From an uncultured Faecalibacterium sp. (GTDB taxonomy: Bacteria > Bacillota > Clostridia > Oscillospirales > Ruminococcaceae): DNA of 64,000 nucleotides. The stretch covers positions 1 to 64,000 of the forward strand of contig CALFLK010000028.1 of assembly GCA_937880095.1 (NCBI GenBank), written 5' to 3'. Made by a program: the position numbers and the translations under genes. This document shows positions 49,348 to 59,266 of the stretch, piece after piece. The notes beneath the pieces are model-generated. The model ran no database searches. It was not told the DNA's origin and saw only the letters and a list, made by a program, of their open reading frames with translations. Position 1 is the first letter of the stretch. Each line of letters opens with the position of its first letter.

Positions 49348-51480
49348 ATGGCAGTGATTCATGTATTGGATAAGCATACCGCCGAGCTGATCGCTGCAGG
49401 CGAAGTGGTCGAACGCCCGGCTTCTGTGGTAAAGGAACTGGTGGAAAATGCAATCGATGCAGGTTCGCACCAGATCACGGTTACCATCGAATCGGGCGGT
49501 GTTCGCTTTATCGAAGTCAGTGACGACGGAAGCGGCATCGAACCGGAGTACATCAGCAAGGCGTTTATCCGCCATGCAACCAGTAAAATTGAAAAAGAAT
49601 CGGATCTGTACAGCATTCATACGCTGGGATTCCGTGGCGAAGCTTTGGCATCCATTGCCAGTGTGGCGCGGGTCGAGGTTTTGACCAAAACGGAAATGGA
49701 CGAGTTTGCTTGTTCTTATCGCATCGAAGGCGGTGAAGAACTGGGCTTTGATGTGGGCGCACGCGGTGTGGGTACGACGATTCGCGTAAAGGATTTGTTT
49801 TACAATACACCTGCCCGCATGAAGTTCCTAAAAAAAGATGCCAGCGAAGGAACCTTTGTGGCAGATGTGGTGAACCATGCCGCACTGAGTCACCCGGAGA
49901 TTCGCTTTAAGTTCGTGCGAGAGGGCAAAGTGCAGTATGTCACGCCCGGCGATGGCAAACTGCGCAGCGCAGTCTATACGGTTTTGGGCAAGGAGTTTGC
50001 GCGGGATTTGCTGGAGGTGGACGCATCCACTGCACAGTACACTACGCGTGGTTTGGTTACACCGCCGCGCAGCTGCCGTGCAAGCCGCGGTATGCAGATC
50101 TTTTTCATCAATGGGCGATATGTTAAAAATCGTACCATGATGGCGGCATTGGAAAGTGCATTCAAGGGCACCACTATGCAGGGTAAATTCCCCGGCGGTG
50201 TGCTGATGCTGGAAATGCCTCCGGATTTGATTGATGTAAACGTACACCCTGCAAAAACAGAGGTTCGTTTCTCGCGAGAAAATGATGTGTTTGAAGCGGT
50301 GTATCACGCCGTCAAAACCGCATTGAGTCAGGCCGGTTCCGGCGAACAGCGTTTCCATTTCACAGAAAGCGAAAAGGCAAAACCGGCTGCACTGAAACCG
50401 GAAAAAGTGGTTTCAAACAGCGATGCTGTAAAACGTACTGCACCCATCCAGCAACCTAGTGCTGTGGGATTACCTGCGGTGAAAAAAGCAGAACCGGATG
50501 TCAAAATCATCCAGTCAGCCGACGAGGATATTTTGACGGTAGCTCCGGTGGAAGCACCCAGACCCTTTATGGGAAAGATGCACGATACCAAATTGCATTT
50601 GAGCAGCCCGGTATTTCGTGCGCCAGTAGGGGACGACCGTGATTTAGATATCCTGCCGGAAGCGCCTATTTCGGTGTCGGAAGATTTGGCGGATTGGAAA
50701 TCGTCGGCAAAGCAGAAACCGCAGGAGCCTGAACCAGAAGAAGCGGAACAGAATACAGAAACCATAGAAGAGCCGATTGTGGAATTTCAGCCGGAAGAAG
50801 TAGTGGAAACATCCACTGAACCAACTGCATTGCCGGCAATTCCGGAAGAGAAAACACAAGCAAAATTGGAAACCCAGCAGCAGATGTCATTTTTGCCGGA
50901 ACCGGAAATCGAACCGCTGCGTTTGGTTGGCGAGGTATTCCATACTTACATCATTACGGAGCGCGGCAACGAGCTTTGTCTGATTGACAAACACGCTGCC
51001 CACGAGCGGATTTTGTTTGAAAAGCTGGCAAAGGATTATGGCAATGTGGCAGGTCAACTGCTGCTGTCACCTGTGGCAGTCAATCTGACTGCTGCGGAAA
51101 AGCAGGCTGTGTTGGAAAACAAAGAGATGTTGTTCTCTGCCGGTATGGATGTGGACGATTTTGGTGGTAATACCGTTGTCGTCCGTGAAGTACCGTGCGA
51201 TGTACAGCCTGACGATGTGGAAAGTCTGCTGGTTGAACTGGCAGACAAACTGGCAAAGGGCAGTCGGGATGCTTTGGGCGAAAAGACCGAATGGGTACTG
51301 CACTCCATTGCCTGCCGCGCAGCGGTAAAAGCAGGAGACCGCACCCATCCGGAAGAACTGGTGCATCTGGCGGAAGAAATCCTTTCCGGCAAGATTCCGC
51401 CGTTCTGCCCGCATGGACGACCCTGCGTATTGAAATTGACGAAAAAGGAGTTGGAGAAACAGTTTGGCAGACTTGTCTAA
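49348..51480 (+). CDS. mutL: DNA mismatch repair protein MutL
   Basis: 710 residues. GHKL ATPase motifs: ENAIDAG, DDGSGI, GFRGEAL. A long acidic, proline-rich linker (about 345-520) precedes the dimerisation domain, which has the endonuclease motif as DKHAAHERILFE (Lys in place of the usual Gln/Met) and CPHGRP. MutL here should nick DNA, consistent with the lack of MutH in Firmicutes. It overlaps miaA by 17 bases. Confidence 0.96.
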   Translation: MAVIHVLDKHTAELIAAGEVVERPASVVKELVENAIDAGSHQITVTIESGGVRFIEVSDDGSGIEPEYISKAFIRHATSKIEKESDLYSIHTLGFRGEALASIASVARVEVLTKTEMDEFACSYRIEGGEELGFDVGARGVGTTIRVKDLFYNTPARMKFLKKDASEGTFVADVVNHAALSHPEIRFKFVREGKVQYVTPGDGKLRSAVYTVLGKEFARDLLEVDASTAQYTTRGLVTPPRSCRASRGMQIFFINGRYVKNRTMMAALESAFKGTTMQGKFPGGVLMLEMPPDLIDVNVHPAKTEVRFSRENDVFEAVYHAVKTALSQAGSGEQRFHFTESEKAKPAALKPEKVVSNSDAVKRTAPIQQPSAVGLPAVKKAEPDVKIIQSADEDILTVAPVEAPRPFMGKMHDTKLHLSSPVFRAPVGDDRDLDILPEAPISVSEDLADWKSSAKQKPQEPEPEEAEQNTETIEEPIVEFQPEEVVETSTEPTALPAIPEEKTQAKLETQQQMSFLPEPEIEPLRLVGEVFHTYIITERGNELCLIDKHAAHERILFEKLAKDYGNVAGQLLLSPVAVNLTAAEKQAVLENKEMLFSAGMDVDDFGGNTVVVREVPCDVQPDDVESLLVELADKLAKGSRDALGEKTEWVLHSIACRAAVKAGDRTHPEELVHLAEEILSGKIPPFCPHGRPCVLKLTKKELEKQFGRLV

Positions 51481-52414
51481 ACCTGCTGTTTTAGCAGTGG
51501 CAGGCCCCACCGCAAGCGGAAAAACCAGTCTTGGCGTTTTCCTGGCTGCGGAGCTGGGCTGCGAAATTATCAGCACCGACTCTATGCAAATTTATAAAGA
51601 TCTGGATGTAGGTACCGCAAAGGTGACCCCGGAAGAAATGTGCGGGATTCCGCATCATTGTCTGGATATCCGCACACCGGAAGAAACTTTCAGCGTGGCG
51701 GATTTTGTGGATTTGGCGAATGCGACTACACAGCAGATTTTGCAGCGTGGTAACATTCCGCTGCTGGTGGGCGGTACAGGGCTTTATCTGGAAAGTTATC
51801 TGAAGGGTATGCGCTTTGCCCCCGACAAGACCGACCCAGCCATCCGTCAGGCGCTTTCGCAGGAATTGGCGGAAGTAGGCGCAGAAGAAATGTACCGCCG
51901 TCTGGAACAGGTTGACCCGGAAGCCGCACACGCTACCCATCCCAATAATACGGTGCGTGTACTGCGCGCACTGGAGCATTACCGCGCAACAGGACACACC
52001 CTGTCCGAACAGCGGAAAATGTCTCTGCCGGAAGAACCGCCCTATCGTTCGCTGGTGTTCGGGTTGGATTTTCCGGATCGGGCACAGCTGTATCAGCGGA
52101 TTGACCTGCGTGTTGACCTGATGATGCAGCAGGGACTTTTGGAAGAAGCAGAGCTGGTGTATCAGAATCAGGAAACATATCGCACGGCGGCGCAGGCAAT
52201 CGGCTATAAGGAGTTCTTCCCGTATTTCAAGCAGGAAAGTGCGCTGGAACCCTGTGTGGAAAAGCTGAAACAGGCATCCCGAAACTATGCAAAACGTCAG
52301 CTGACTTGGTTCCGCCGAATGGAGAATATCTGCTGGCTGGATGCAGGCGCACCGGATGTGAAAGAAATCGCACTGGAAAAGGCGCGGCAGTTTTTGCAGA
52401 CGTCTGCACAGTAA
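51464..52414 (+). CDS. miaA: tRNA dimethylallyltransferase MiaA
   Basis: 316 residues. P-loop GPTASGKTSLG, then DSMQIYKDLDVGTAK, the tRNA-binding signature. It isopentenylates A37 of tRNA, the step before MiaB. TTG start at 51464 inside mutL, preceded by AAGGAG. Confidence 0.95.
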   Translation: MADLSKPAVLAVAGPTASGKTSLGVFLAAELGCEIISTDSMQIYKDLDVGTAKVTPEEMCGIPHHCLDIRTPEETFSVADFVDLANATTQQILQRGNIPLLVGGTGLYLESYLKGMRFAPDKTDPAIRQALSQELAEVGAEEMYRRLEQVDPEAAHATHPNNTVRVLRALEHYRATGHTLSEQRKMSLPEEPPYRSLVFGLDFPDRAQLYQRIDLRVDLMMQQGLLEEAELVYQNQETYRTAAQAIGYKEFFPYFKQESALEPCVEKLKQASRNYAKRQLTWFRRMENICWLDAGAPDVKEIALEKARQFLQTSAQ

Positions 52415-52441
52415 ACGGGCATAAGGCGTGAGAGGTGTACT

Positions 52442-53713
52442 ATGAGAAAAAAGAAAATACCCTGGGCGCCGATTGTTATGGCGCTGCTGTTGATTCCGGC
52501 GGGATATGTTGCCGTTCAGATTCATAGTGCTACCAAGGTGATTTACGAATACGAATCTGTGATTCAGTACCAGATGACAGACAGCATGGAGGCAGAAGGT
52601 GTTCTGCTGTATCAGGAAACGCCTGTGGAAGGCGGCGGTACACAGGGCTATCTGGTCAAGGATGGCGAACGTGTTTCTCCGGGTACACCGCTGGCTGAAA
52701 TTTACACCAGTAGTGAGCAGGCAGGCGTAAGCACGCAGCTTGCAGAAATCGAGGCCCAGATTTCTCTGCTGGAAAAATCACAGAATACAGCCTCAACGCA
52801 GATTGACGTTTTAATGTCCCAGCGTGGCAGCTCGATTTATAATCTGCTGGATGCCATCGACAAAAACAAATGGGACAAAATCGATACTTTGCAGAAGGAC
52901 TATCTGATGGCACAAAACAAGCTGCAGGTCACCACGGGTGAAATTGATAACTTTAACCCGTTGATTGAACAGCTGAAACAGGAAAAAGAACAGCTGCAGG
53001 CGCAGCTGTCCGGATTGGATTCGGTTGCATCGCCCAGCGGTGGCTATTTTGTCAGTGCAGAAAATACACAGCTGATCAATACGGATCAGGAAACGATTCA
53101 CTCGATGAATCCGCAGCAGCTGCAGGATGCACTGGATTCCGGCTTGGAAAAAGATATGTCGGGCATGATGGGTAAAATCGTGTCGGGCTATACCTGGCAG
53201 TTTACCGGCGTGTGTAGCCTGAAAGACAGCGAACGCTTTGAAGGCGTGAAAACGGTGCAAATCAGCTTCCCCGGTAAAATGGAAAGCACACTGAAGGCAA
53301 ACGTGGTCAGCGTTGAAAAAGACGAAGACAATGATGTAGCAAAGTTCACGCTGCAGTGTGATTATGTCAATGCAGATGTGTTAAAGCTGGGGCAGGAAAC
53401 GGCTCGCATTGACTTTGCAACCTATACGGGCTTGCGTGTGAATGCAGATGCAGTGCGTTATGTACTGGAAAAGCCGGACAGCGACAGCACAGAGGAAACC
53501 GAAAAGCACGAGGGCGAAAATTATGTGCCCGGTGTATATGTAAAGTATGGCAATCTGGCACGCTTCCGCCGCATCAAGGAAATTTACCGGGATCAGACCG
53601 GAAAGTACATTCTGGTACCGCTGGATGGCGGCATCGGCAAGGAAAGCGAGATTCGTTTGTACGACGAAGTCATCGTATCCGGTCAGGATTTGTACGACGG
53701 AAAACTTTTATAG
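52442..53713 (+). CDS. HlyD-like membrane adaptor of the division cluster
   Basis: 423 residues. A single N-terminal membrane segment (about 7-25) is followed by a lipoyl-like half (YLVKDGERVSPGTPLAEIY), a coiled coil (about 95-195) and a beta-rich C-terminal region. The layout resembles HlyD-type adaptor proteins, but no ABC partner is near. It directly precedes sepF-ylmH-divIVA, so a role at the septum or in cell-envelope work is inferred. ATG 52442. Confidence 0.75.
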   Translation: MRKKKIPWAPIVMALLLIPAGYVAVQIHSATKVIYEYESVIQYQMTDSMEAEGVLLYQETPVEGGGTQGYLVKDGERVSPGTPLAEIYTSSEQAGVSTQLAEIEAQISLLEKSQNTASTQIDVLMSQRGSSIYNLLDAIDKNKWDKIDTLQKDYLMAQNKLQVTTGEIDNFNPLIEQLKQEKEQLQAQLSGLDSVASPSGGYFVSAENTQLINTDQETIHSMNPQQLQDALDSGLEKDMSGMMGKIVSGYTWQFTGVCSLKDSERFEGVKTVQISFPGKMESTLKANVVSVEKDEDNDVAKFTLQCDYVNADVLKLGQETARIDFATYTGLRVNADAVRYVLEKPDSDSTEETEKHEGENYVPGVYVKYGNLARFRRIKEIYRDQTGKYILVPLDGGIGKESEIRLYDEVIVSGQDLYDGKLL

Positions 53714-53724
53714 ACTCTTTTATA

Positions 53725-53753
53725 TTGACATCTGCGTTAAAAAAAACGATAAT
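53725..53753 (+). promoter_or_regulatory. Promoter of sepF-ylmH-divIVA
   Basis: TTGACA (53725-53730), a 17-base spacer and GATAAT (53748-53753), about 70 bases before sepF. Confidence 0.65.
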
Positions 53754-53823
53754 AATAAAATGTATGATAATATACTGTATGCTTTAGAGTTATTCCGGCG
53801 TACAGAGTAAAGGAGTTTGGATT

Positions 53824-54294
53824 ATGGCATTCATGGACACTCTGAAGAATATTTTTTCTCCGGATGAGGAGGACGAATATGATTACATTGATGATGCTTC
53901 TGAAATGGTAAATGGCAACCCTTCTCTGCGTGTGGAAGATGGCTACGAAGATCACAGCGGACGTGACAATGCTGCCGCTTCCAAGCGCAACAAGGTCGTC
54001 AATATCAATGCAACCACCCAGCTGAAAGTGGTTCTGGTCAAGCCGGAGCGCTTTGAAGACGCCAGCGCGGTTGCAGACCACCTGAACAGTAAGCATACCG
54101 TCGTTTTGAACCTGGAATCTACGAACAAGGAAGTTTCCCGCCGTCTGGTCGATTTCCTGTCTGGTGTGGCTTATGCAAACAACGGTCAGATCAAGCGTGT
54201 GGCAAACAGCACCTTTATCATTACCCCGTACAACGTAGATATTATGGGCGATCTGCTGGACGAACTGGAGAGCAATGGTGCCTTCTTCGGTTGA
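53824..54294 (+). CDS. sepF: Cell division protein SepF
   Basis: 156 residues. An amphipathic N-terminal helix (MAFMDTLKNIF) is the membrane anchor. A disordered acidic stretch follows, then the SepF core (about 70-150: VVLVKPERFEDASAVADHL). It links FtsZ to the membrane and shapes the division septum. It overlaps ylmH by 20 bases. Confidence 0.95.
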   Translation: MAFMDTLKNIFSPDEEDEYDYIDDASEMVNGNPSLRVEDGYEDHSGRDNAAASKRNKVVNINATTQLKVVLVKPERFEDASAVADHLNSKHTVVLNLESTNKEVSRRLVDFLSGVAYANNGQIKRVANSTFIITPYNVDIMGDLLDELESNGAFFG

Positions 54295-55078
54295 TTTACA
54301 GCGCCGCGGTTTTTTACCGCCGCAAAATGATGCAGAACGCACACTGGTTCGCCATGCGGAGGATTTGGCACGCATTGCGCAGACCCGCGGGATTGCCTGT
54401 TACTCGGATTTCTTAAGCGATCGGGAGCAGGATCTAGTGCAGTCAGCTATGAATCGCAGCAAATGCGATTGTTGGCACTGGGACGGCGGCTGGGAAGATG
54501 CAGAGCGAAAAGTGCTTTGTGTGGAACCGGAAGACAGCTACCCGGATTCTCCGGTGGTATGCATTCAGGTAAAATGCCGTTTGATGTCCGGTATGTCCGC
54601 TCCGTTGCACAAAGATTACTTGGGCAGCCTGATGGGGCTTTCCATGAAGCGGGAAGCGCTGGGCGACATTGTTTTACCGCCGGATGAAAACGGAACCGCC
54701 TACGTTTTTGCATTGCGCAATGCAGCACGTCTGATTTTGATGGAGCTAGATCGCATTGGTAATATCAGTGTGATTTGTTCGGAAATGGACGTTGTTCCAC
54801 AGTTCCGACAGGCGGAACGGGAAATTCGTACCGCAACGGTTTCGTCTTTGCGGCTGGATGCAGTGTTGGCAGCAATGCTGCGCTGCAGCAGAGGACAGGC
54901 AGCTGAATTGATTGCGGCTGGCAGGGTGCAGATCAATCATGTGCTGGTATCCAGCGTACATGCACCGGTTTATGTGGATGATATTTTTACCATCCGGGGA
55001 AAAGGCCGCTATAAACTGACGGACTTACCCGGTAAGAGTAAAAAAGATCGAAGCATTATTGCATTTTTTCAGTTTTAA
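54275..55078 (+). CDS. ylmH: YlmH S4-domain RNA-binding protein
   Basis: 267 residues. The YlmH N-terminal region is followed by an S4 RNA-binding domain near 185-245 (LRLDAVLAAMLRCSRGQAAEL). In Bacillus YlmH acts in ribosome-associated quality control. It keeps the Firmicutes order sepF-(ylmG)-ylmH-divIVA; ylmG is missing. ATG 54275 lies within sepF. Confidence 0.93.
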   Translation: MVPSSVDLQRRGFLPPQNDAERTLVRHAEDLARIAQTRGIACYSDFLSDREQDLVQSAMNRSKCDCWHWDGGWEDAERKVLCVEPEDSYPDSPVVCIQVKCRLMSGMSAPLHKDYLGSLMGLSMKREALGDIVLPPDENGTAYVFALRNAARLILMELDRIGNISVICSEMDVVPQFRQAEREIRTATVSSLRLDAVLAAMLRCSRGQAAELIAAGRVQINHVLVSSVHAPVYVDDIFTIRGKGRYKLTDLPGKSKKDRSIIAFFQF

Positions 55079-55121
55079 GAAAATGATTACGAACTACTAG
55101 AAAGTAAGCGGAGGAATCCAA

Positions 55122-55844
55122 ATGGTTACTGCACAAGAAGTACATAGCGTTACCTTCGATAAGGGCCTGCGTGGTTACAACATGGAGCAGGTGGACGAGT
55201 TTTTGGATCGCATTGCGGAGCAGCTGGAAGCAGATGAAAAGAAAATTGCTGAGCTGAATGCCAATAATGACGAGCTGAAGGATAAGCTGCTGGAGCTGGC
55301 ACAGAAGCTGGAAAGCTATCACAATGATGAAGACGCACTGAAGTCTGCATTACTGAACGCACAGCGTATGGGCGAGAATGTGATCAAAGAAGCACGTCAG
55401 AAAGCAGATGTGCTGGAGCGTGAGTCCCGCATTCGTTCCGAGGATATCCTGCGTGCCGGCATGGAAAAGATTAAAGAGCAGGAAATCGAGCTGGAGCGCA
55501 TTAAATCTGAGGTTGCACAGTTCAAGGCAAGTGTCCTGGGCCTGTACAAACTGCATATTGAATCCTTGAGTAAGCTGCCCGGTGCTGATGAAAAAGCACC
55601 GGCTGCACAGCCCGCACAGGAACCTGTTCAGCAGACTGCTGTGGAAGAAGTAGTAGAGCCGGAACCGGCTCCTGTAGAAGCTGCTCCGGAAGAGCAGCCT
55701 GCAGCAGAACCCGAGACGAAAGTCGAAGAAACTTCTGCCGAAGAAAACTTCTGGCAGAAGGATGAAGAAGACCTGACGGAGGACATCGCCGAGCCTATGT
55801 CCGGCAACAGCGAGAACTTCCGTGGTATCACATTTAGTGATTGA
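55122..55844 (+). CDS. divIVA: Cell division/polarity protein DivIVA
   Basis: 240 residues. The conserved N-terminal membrane-binding part VTFDKGLRGYNMEQVDEFLD precedes a long coiled coil (to about 145). The Pro/Glu/Ala-rich C-terminal tail (about 160-210) is probably disordered. It marks curved membrane at septa and poles. GGAGG precedes ATG 55122. Confidence 0.96.
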   Translation: MVTAQEVHSVTFDKGLRGYNMEQVDEFLDRIAEQLEADEKKIAELNANNDELKDKLLELAQKLESYHNDEDALKSALLNAQRMGENVIKEARQKADVLERESRIRSEDILRAGMEKIKEQEIELERIKSEVAQFKASVLGLYKLHIESLSKLPGADEKAPAAQPAQEPVQQTAVEEVVEPEPAPVEAAPEEQPAAEPETKVEETSAEENFWQKDEEDLTEDIAEPMSGNSENFRGITFSD

Positions 55845-55913
55845 TAGAGGGAAACAAAAAAGAAACCGGAATGCATGGTGCATTTCGGGAAAGACATGAG
55901 GAGAGTGGAACCA

Positions 55914-58706
55914 TTGGCAAAGACCCCGTCGAAGTACGACCAGACCATCCATCTGCCGAAGACTGCATTTGAAATGCGCGCAGGCCTGCCTAAGAAGGAG
56001 CCTGTCATGCTGGAGGACTGGAAAGCTAACGATTTGTATCACAGCCTGCTGAAGCACAACGAGGGCAAGCCCAAGTTTGTGCTGCACGACGGCCCCCCGT
56101 ATGCAAACGGCAATATCCACATGGGTACTGCACTGAACAAGATCATTAAGGATATCATCCTGCGCTACAAGAGCATGGATGGTTATCAGACTCCGTTTGT
56201 GCCCGGCTACGACACCCACGGTCTGCCTATCGAGCTAAAGGCTCTGGCATCTGTTGGTGACAAGAAGAAAGATATCTCCAAGTTGGAGCTGCGTAAGATC
56301 TGCCACGAGTTTGCTACCGAGCACATTGGTATCATGGGCGATCAGTTCCAGCGTCTGGGCATTATCGGCGATTTCGAGAATCCCTACCTGACCCTGAAGC
56401 CCGAGTTCGAGGCTCGTCAGGTCGAGATTTTCGGCAAGATGGCTTCCAAGGGCTACATCTACAAGGGTATGAAGCCCGTTTACTGGTGCCCTGAGTGCCG
56501 TACTGCTCTGGCAGAAGCTGAAATCGAGTATGCGGATGACGAGTGTGATTCTATCTTCGTACGCTTCGCAGTTTCTGAGGACCCCAACGGTGTTTTGGCA
56601 AAGCATGGCATCCCCATGGAGGATACCTACTTTGTAATTTGGACCACTACCACCTGGACTCTGCCCGCAAACGAGGCAATCTGCCTGAACGGTGAGTTTG
56701 ATTACTCTTTCGTTAAGATCGACGGCAAGTACCACATCATGGCTACCGACCTGATCGAGAGCGTGATGAATGCCTGCCACATCGAGAACTACGAAGTTGT
56801 TGGTGATCCCGTTCCCGGCTGCGAGTTCGAGCTGATGCGTTATCACCACGTTTATCTGCCCAAGCAGGGTTATGTGATCCTGGGCGACCACGTCACGCTG
56901 GAAAGCGGTTCTGGCTGTGTCCATACCGCAGGCGGTCACGGTGTTGACGACTTTAACGTCAGCAAGAAGTATCCTCAGGTCAATATCACTGTCCCCGTGG
57001 ACGATGGCGGTTACCTGACTGAGCTGGCAGGCAAGTACGCTGGTCAGAAGGTTTGGGATGCAAACAAGACCATTCTGGCTGACCTGCAGGCAGCTGGCTC
57101 TGTGATGGGCGTTCAGCACATCACCCATAGCTACCCGCACTGCTGGCGCTGCCACAAACCCATCATCTTCCGTGCAACCGAGCAGTGGTTCTGCTCTGTG
57201 GCTGCTTTCCGTGATGATGTCTACAAGGCAATCGACACGGTCAACTGGATGCCTGAGTGGGGCCATGACCGTATGCACGGCATGGTGCGCGATCGTAACG
57301 ACTGGTGCATCAGCCGTCAGCGTACTTGGGGTGTGCCAATCCCGGTATTCTACTGCAAGAAGTGCGGTAAGTACCACATCACCGATGCATCCATCAAGGC
57401 TGTCAGCGAGCTGTTCCGCAAGGAAGGCTCTGATGCATGGTACAAGTACGAGGCAAACGAGATCCTGCCCGCAAGCGAAGTTTGCGAGTGTGGCGCTTCC
57501 GATTGGGAGAAGGACACCGACATCATGGACGTCTGGTTTGACTCTGGTTCTACCCATGTTGCTGTTCTGGAAGAGCGTCCGGAGCTGACTTGGCCTGCTG
57601 ACTTGTACATGGAAGGTGCTGACCAGTTCCGTGGTTGGTTCCAGTCCAGTCTGCTGACCAGTGTTGCAACCCGCGGCGTCGCTCCTTACAAGAATGTTCT
57701 GAGCCATGGCTGGGTTGTTGACGAGCAGGGCAAGCAGATGCACAAGAGCGCTGGCAACGGCGTTGAACCCAAGGAAATCATCAAGGACTACGGCGCAGAC
57801 ATCATCCGTCTGTGGGTTGCAAGCTCTGACTACACCGTCGACGTGCGTGCTGGTAAGAACATCTTCAAGCAGCTGAGTGAGGCATACCGTAAGATCCGTA
57901 ACACTGCTCGCTTCATCCTGGGCAACCTGGACGGCTTCGATCCTAACGCTGATATGGTCTCTGACGATCAGCTGCTGGAAATCGACCGCTGGGCACTGGC
58001 AGCTTTGGACGATCTGATGCGTGAGGCTACCGAGGGTTACGACAGCTACAATTTCAGCAAGGTTTACCATGCTGTACACAACTTCTGTGTTGTGGATATG
58101 TCCAACTTCTATCTGGATGTAATCAAGGACCGTCTGTACTGCACCAGCGGTGTGGGCCGTAAGGCTGCACAGACCGCTATGTACAAGATTCTGGTTGCTC
58201 TGGACAAGATCATCGCACCTATCCTGTGCTTCACCAGCCAGGAAATCTGGGATCACCTGCCTAAGACCGAAGGCATGAACAAGTACGTTCAGTTCGAGGA
58301 TATGCCTAAGGCTGGCGAGTACACCGCAAGTGCTGAGTTCGAGGCAAAGTGGGCACAGATCATGTCCATCCGTGATGAGGTCAAGAAGGTTCTGGAGCAG
58401 AAGCGTGCTGAAAAGGTCATCGGTTCTTCTCTGGAGGCTGGCATCAAGCTGTACTGCACCGGCAGCAACTTTGCGCTGCTGAACGAGTTCTCTGCAGAGG
58501 ATCTGGCTGACCTGATGATCGTTTCTCATGCAGAAGTCATCGACGGCGAGGGCGGTGCTGCTTCCGGTATGGAAGGTCTGGGCATCGAAGCTTACCGTAT
58601 GCAGGGCGAGAAGTGCGAGCGCTGCTGGAAGTATTCCGACAGCATTGGCAGCGATCCGAATCATCCTACCCTGTGCGCACGTTGTGCCGCAGACGTGAAT
58701 ATCTAA
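55914..58706 (+). CDS. ileS: Isoleucyl-tRNA synthetase
   Basis: 930 residues. HIGH motif PPYANGNIHMG (near 59-69), KMSKS equivalent KQMHKSAGN (near 604), CP1 editing domain (about 190-390) and C-terminal zinc finger (CERCWKYSD, then CARC). I start at TTG 55914, where the family N-terminus begins and AGGAG lies ten bases upstream; ATG 55875 would add 13 untypical residues. No T-box is present; the gap to divIVA is only 69 bases. Confidence 0.96.
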   Translation: MAKTPSKYDQTIHLPKTAFEMRAGLPKKEPVMLEDWKANDLYHSLLKHNEGKPKFVLHDGPPYANGNIHMGTALNKIIKDIILRYKSMDGYQTPFVPGYDTHGLPIELKALASVGDKKKDISKLELRKICHEFATEHIGIMGDQFQRLGIIGDFENPYLTLKPEFEARQVEIFGKMASKGYIYKGMKPVYWCPECRTALAEAEIEYADDECDSIFVRFAVSEDPNGVLAKHGIPMEDTYFVIWTTTTWTLPANEAICLNGEFDYSFVKIDGKYHIMATDLIESVMNACHIENYEVVGDPVPGCEFELMRYHHVYLPKQGYVILGDHVTLESGSGCVHTAGGHGVDDFNVSKKYPQVNITVPVDDGGYLTELAGKYAGQKVWDANKTILADLQAAGSVMGVQHITHSYPHCWRCHKPIIFRATEQWFCSVAAFRDDVYKAIDTVNWMPEWGHDRMHGMVRDRNDWCISRQRTWGVPIPVFYCKKCGKYHITDASIKAVSELFRKEGSDAWYKYEANEILPASEVCECGASDWEKDTDIMDVWFDSGSTHVAVLEERPELTWPADLYMEGADQFRGWFQSSLLTSVATRGVAPYKNVLSHGWVVDEQGKQMHKSAGNGVEPKEIIKDYGADIIRLWVASSDYTVDVRAGKNIFKQLSEAYRKIRNTARFILGNLDGFDPNADMVSDDQLLEIDRWALAALDDLMREATEGYDSYNFSKVYHAVHNFCVVDMSNFYLDVIKDRLYCTSGVGRKAAQTAMYKILVALDKIIAPILCFTSQEIWDHLPKTEGMNKYVQFEDMPKAGEYTASAEFEAKWAQIMSIRDEVKKVLEQKRAEKVIGSSLEAGIKLYCTGSNFALLNEFSAEDLADLMIVSHAEVIDGEGGAASGMEGLGIEAYRMQGEKCERCWKYSDSIGSDPNHPTLCARCAADVNI

Positions 58707-58719
58707 TCGCGTAAGTCGG

Positions 58720-58756
58720 GCGGCGCATCGTTTTTTCGGTGCGCCGCTTGTTTTAT
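58720..58756 (+). terminator. Terminator of ileS
   Basis: Stem GCGGCGCA (58720-58727) / TGCGCCGC (58740-58747), followed by TTGTTTTATTT. Confidence 0.85.
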
Positions 58757-58777
58757 TTCATGCAGAGAGGATAAAAA

Positions 58778-59263
58778 ATGCTGTACATTATTACTAATTT
58801 GGCGGTTCTTGCCGTATTGGTCGGCGTAGATCAGTTGATTAAAGCCTGGGCAGTACAAGTGCTGGCACCCGTACAGGCTATGCCTTTGATTCCGCACATT
58901 GTGGAGCTGCGTTTTTATTTGAACGACGGCATGGCATTCAGTATGCTGAGCGGTAAACAGTTCTTTTTGATTGTGGTAACCAGTATTGCGCTGCTGGCGG
59001 TAGCGTATGTCTTGTTTACACACTGCAAAAACAGCCTGTTGCTGCGCAGTTCGCTGCTGCTGATTTTGAGCGGCGGTATCGGAAATTTGATCGACCGCGT
59101 TCTGAACGGCTGCGTAGTGGATTATATCAATCCGCTGTTTATGAATTTTGCTGTGTTCAACTTTGCGGATATTTGTGTTTGTGTGGGTGCAGCACTTTTG
59201 GTGTTGTATGTGCTGTTGAGCGATAGCGAAGAGAAGAAAACAAACGAAAAGGATACAAAGTAA
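58778..59263 (+). CDS. lspA: Lipoprotein signal peptidase LspA
   Basis: 161 residues, four membrane segments. The catalytic aspartates lie in GGIGNLIDRVLNG and FNFADICV. It cleaves the signal peptide of diacylglyceryl-modified prolipoproteins. It is followed three bases later by the RluD-type gene, as in most bacteria. Confidence 0.96.
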   Translation: MLYIITNLAVLAVLVGVDQLIKAWAVQVLAPVQAMPLIPHIVELRFYLNDGMAFSMLSGKQFFLIVVTSIALLAVAYVLFTHCKNSLLLRSSLLLILSGGIGNLIDRVLNGCVVDYINPLFMNFAVFNFADICVCVGAALLVLYVLLSDSEEKKTNEKDTK

Positions 59264-59266
59264 AGC

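Noticed and set aside
55845..55913. T-box riboswitch before ileS, because of AGTGGAACC at 55903-55911
   Set aside because: Only 69 bases separate divIVA and ileS, with no specifier stem or terminator; the match is chance overlap with the ribosome site.
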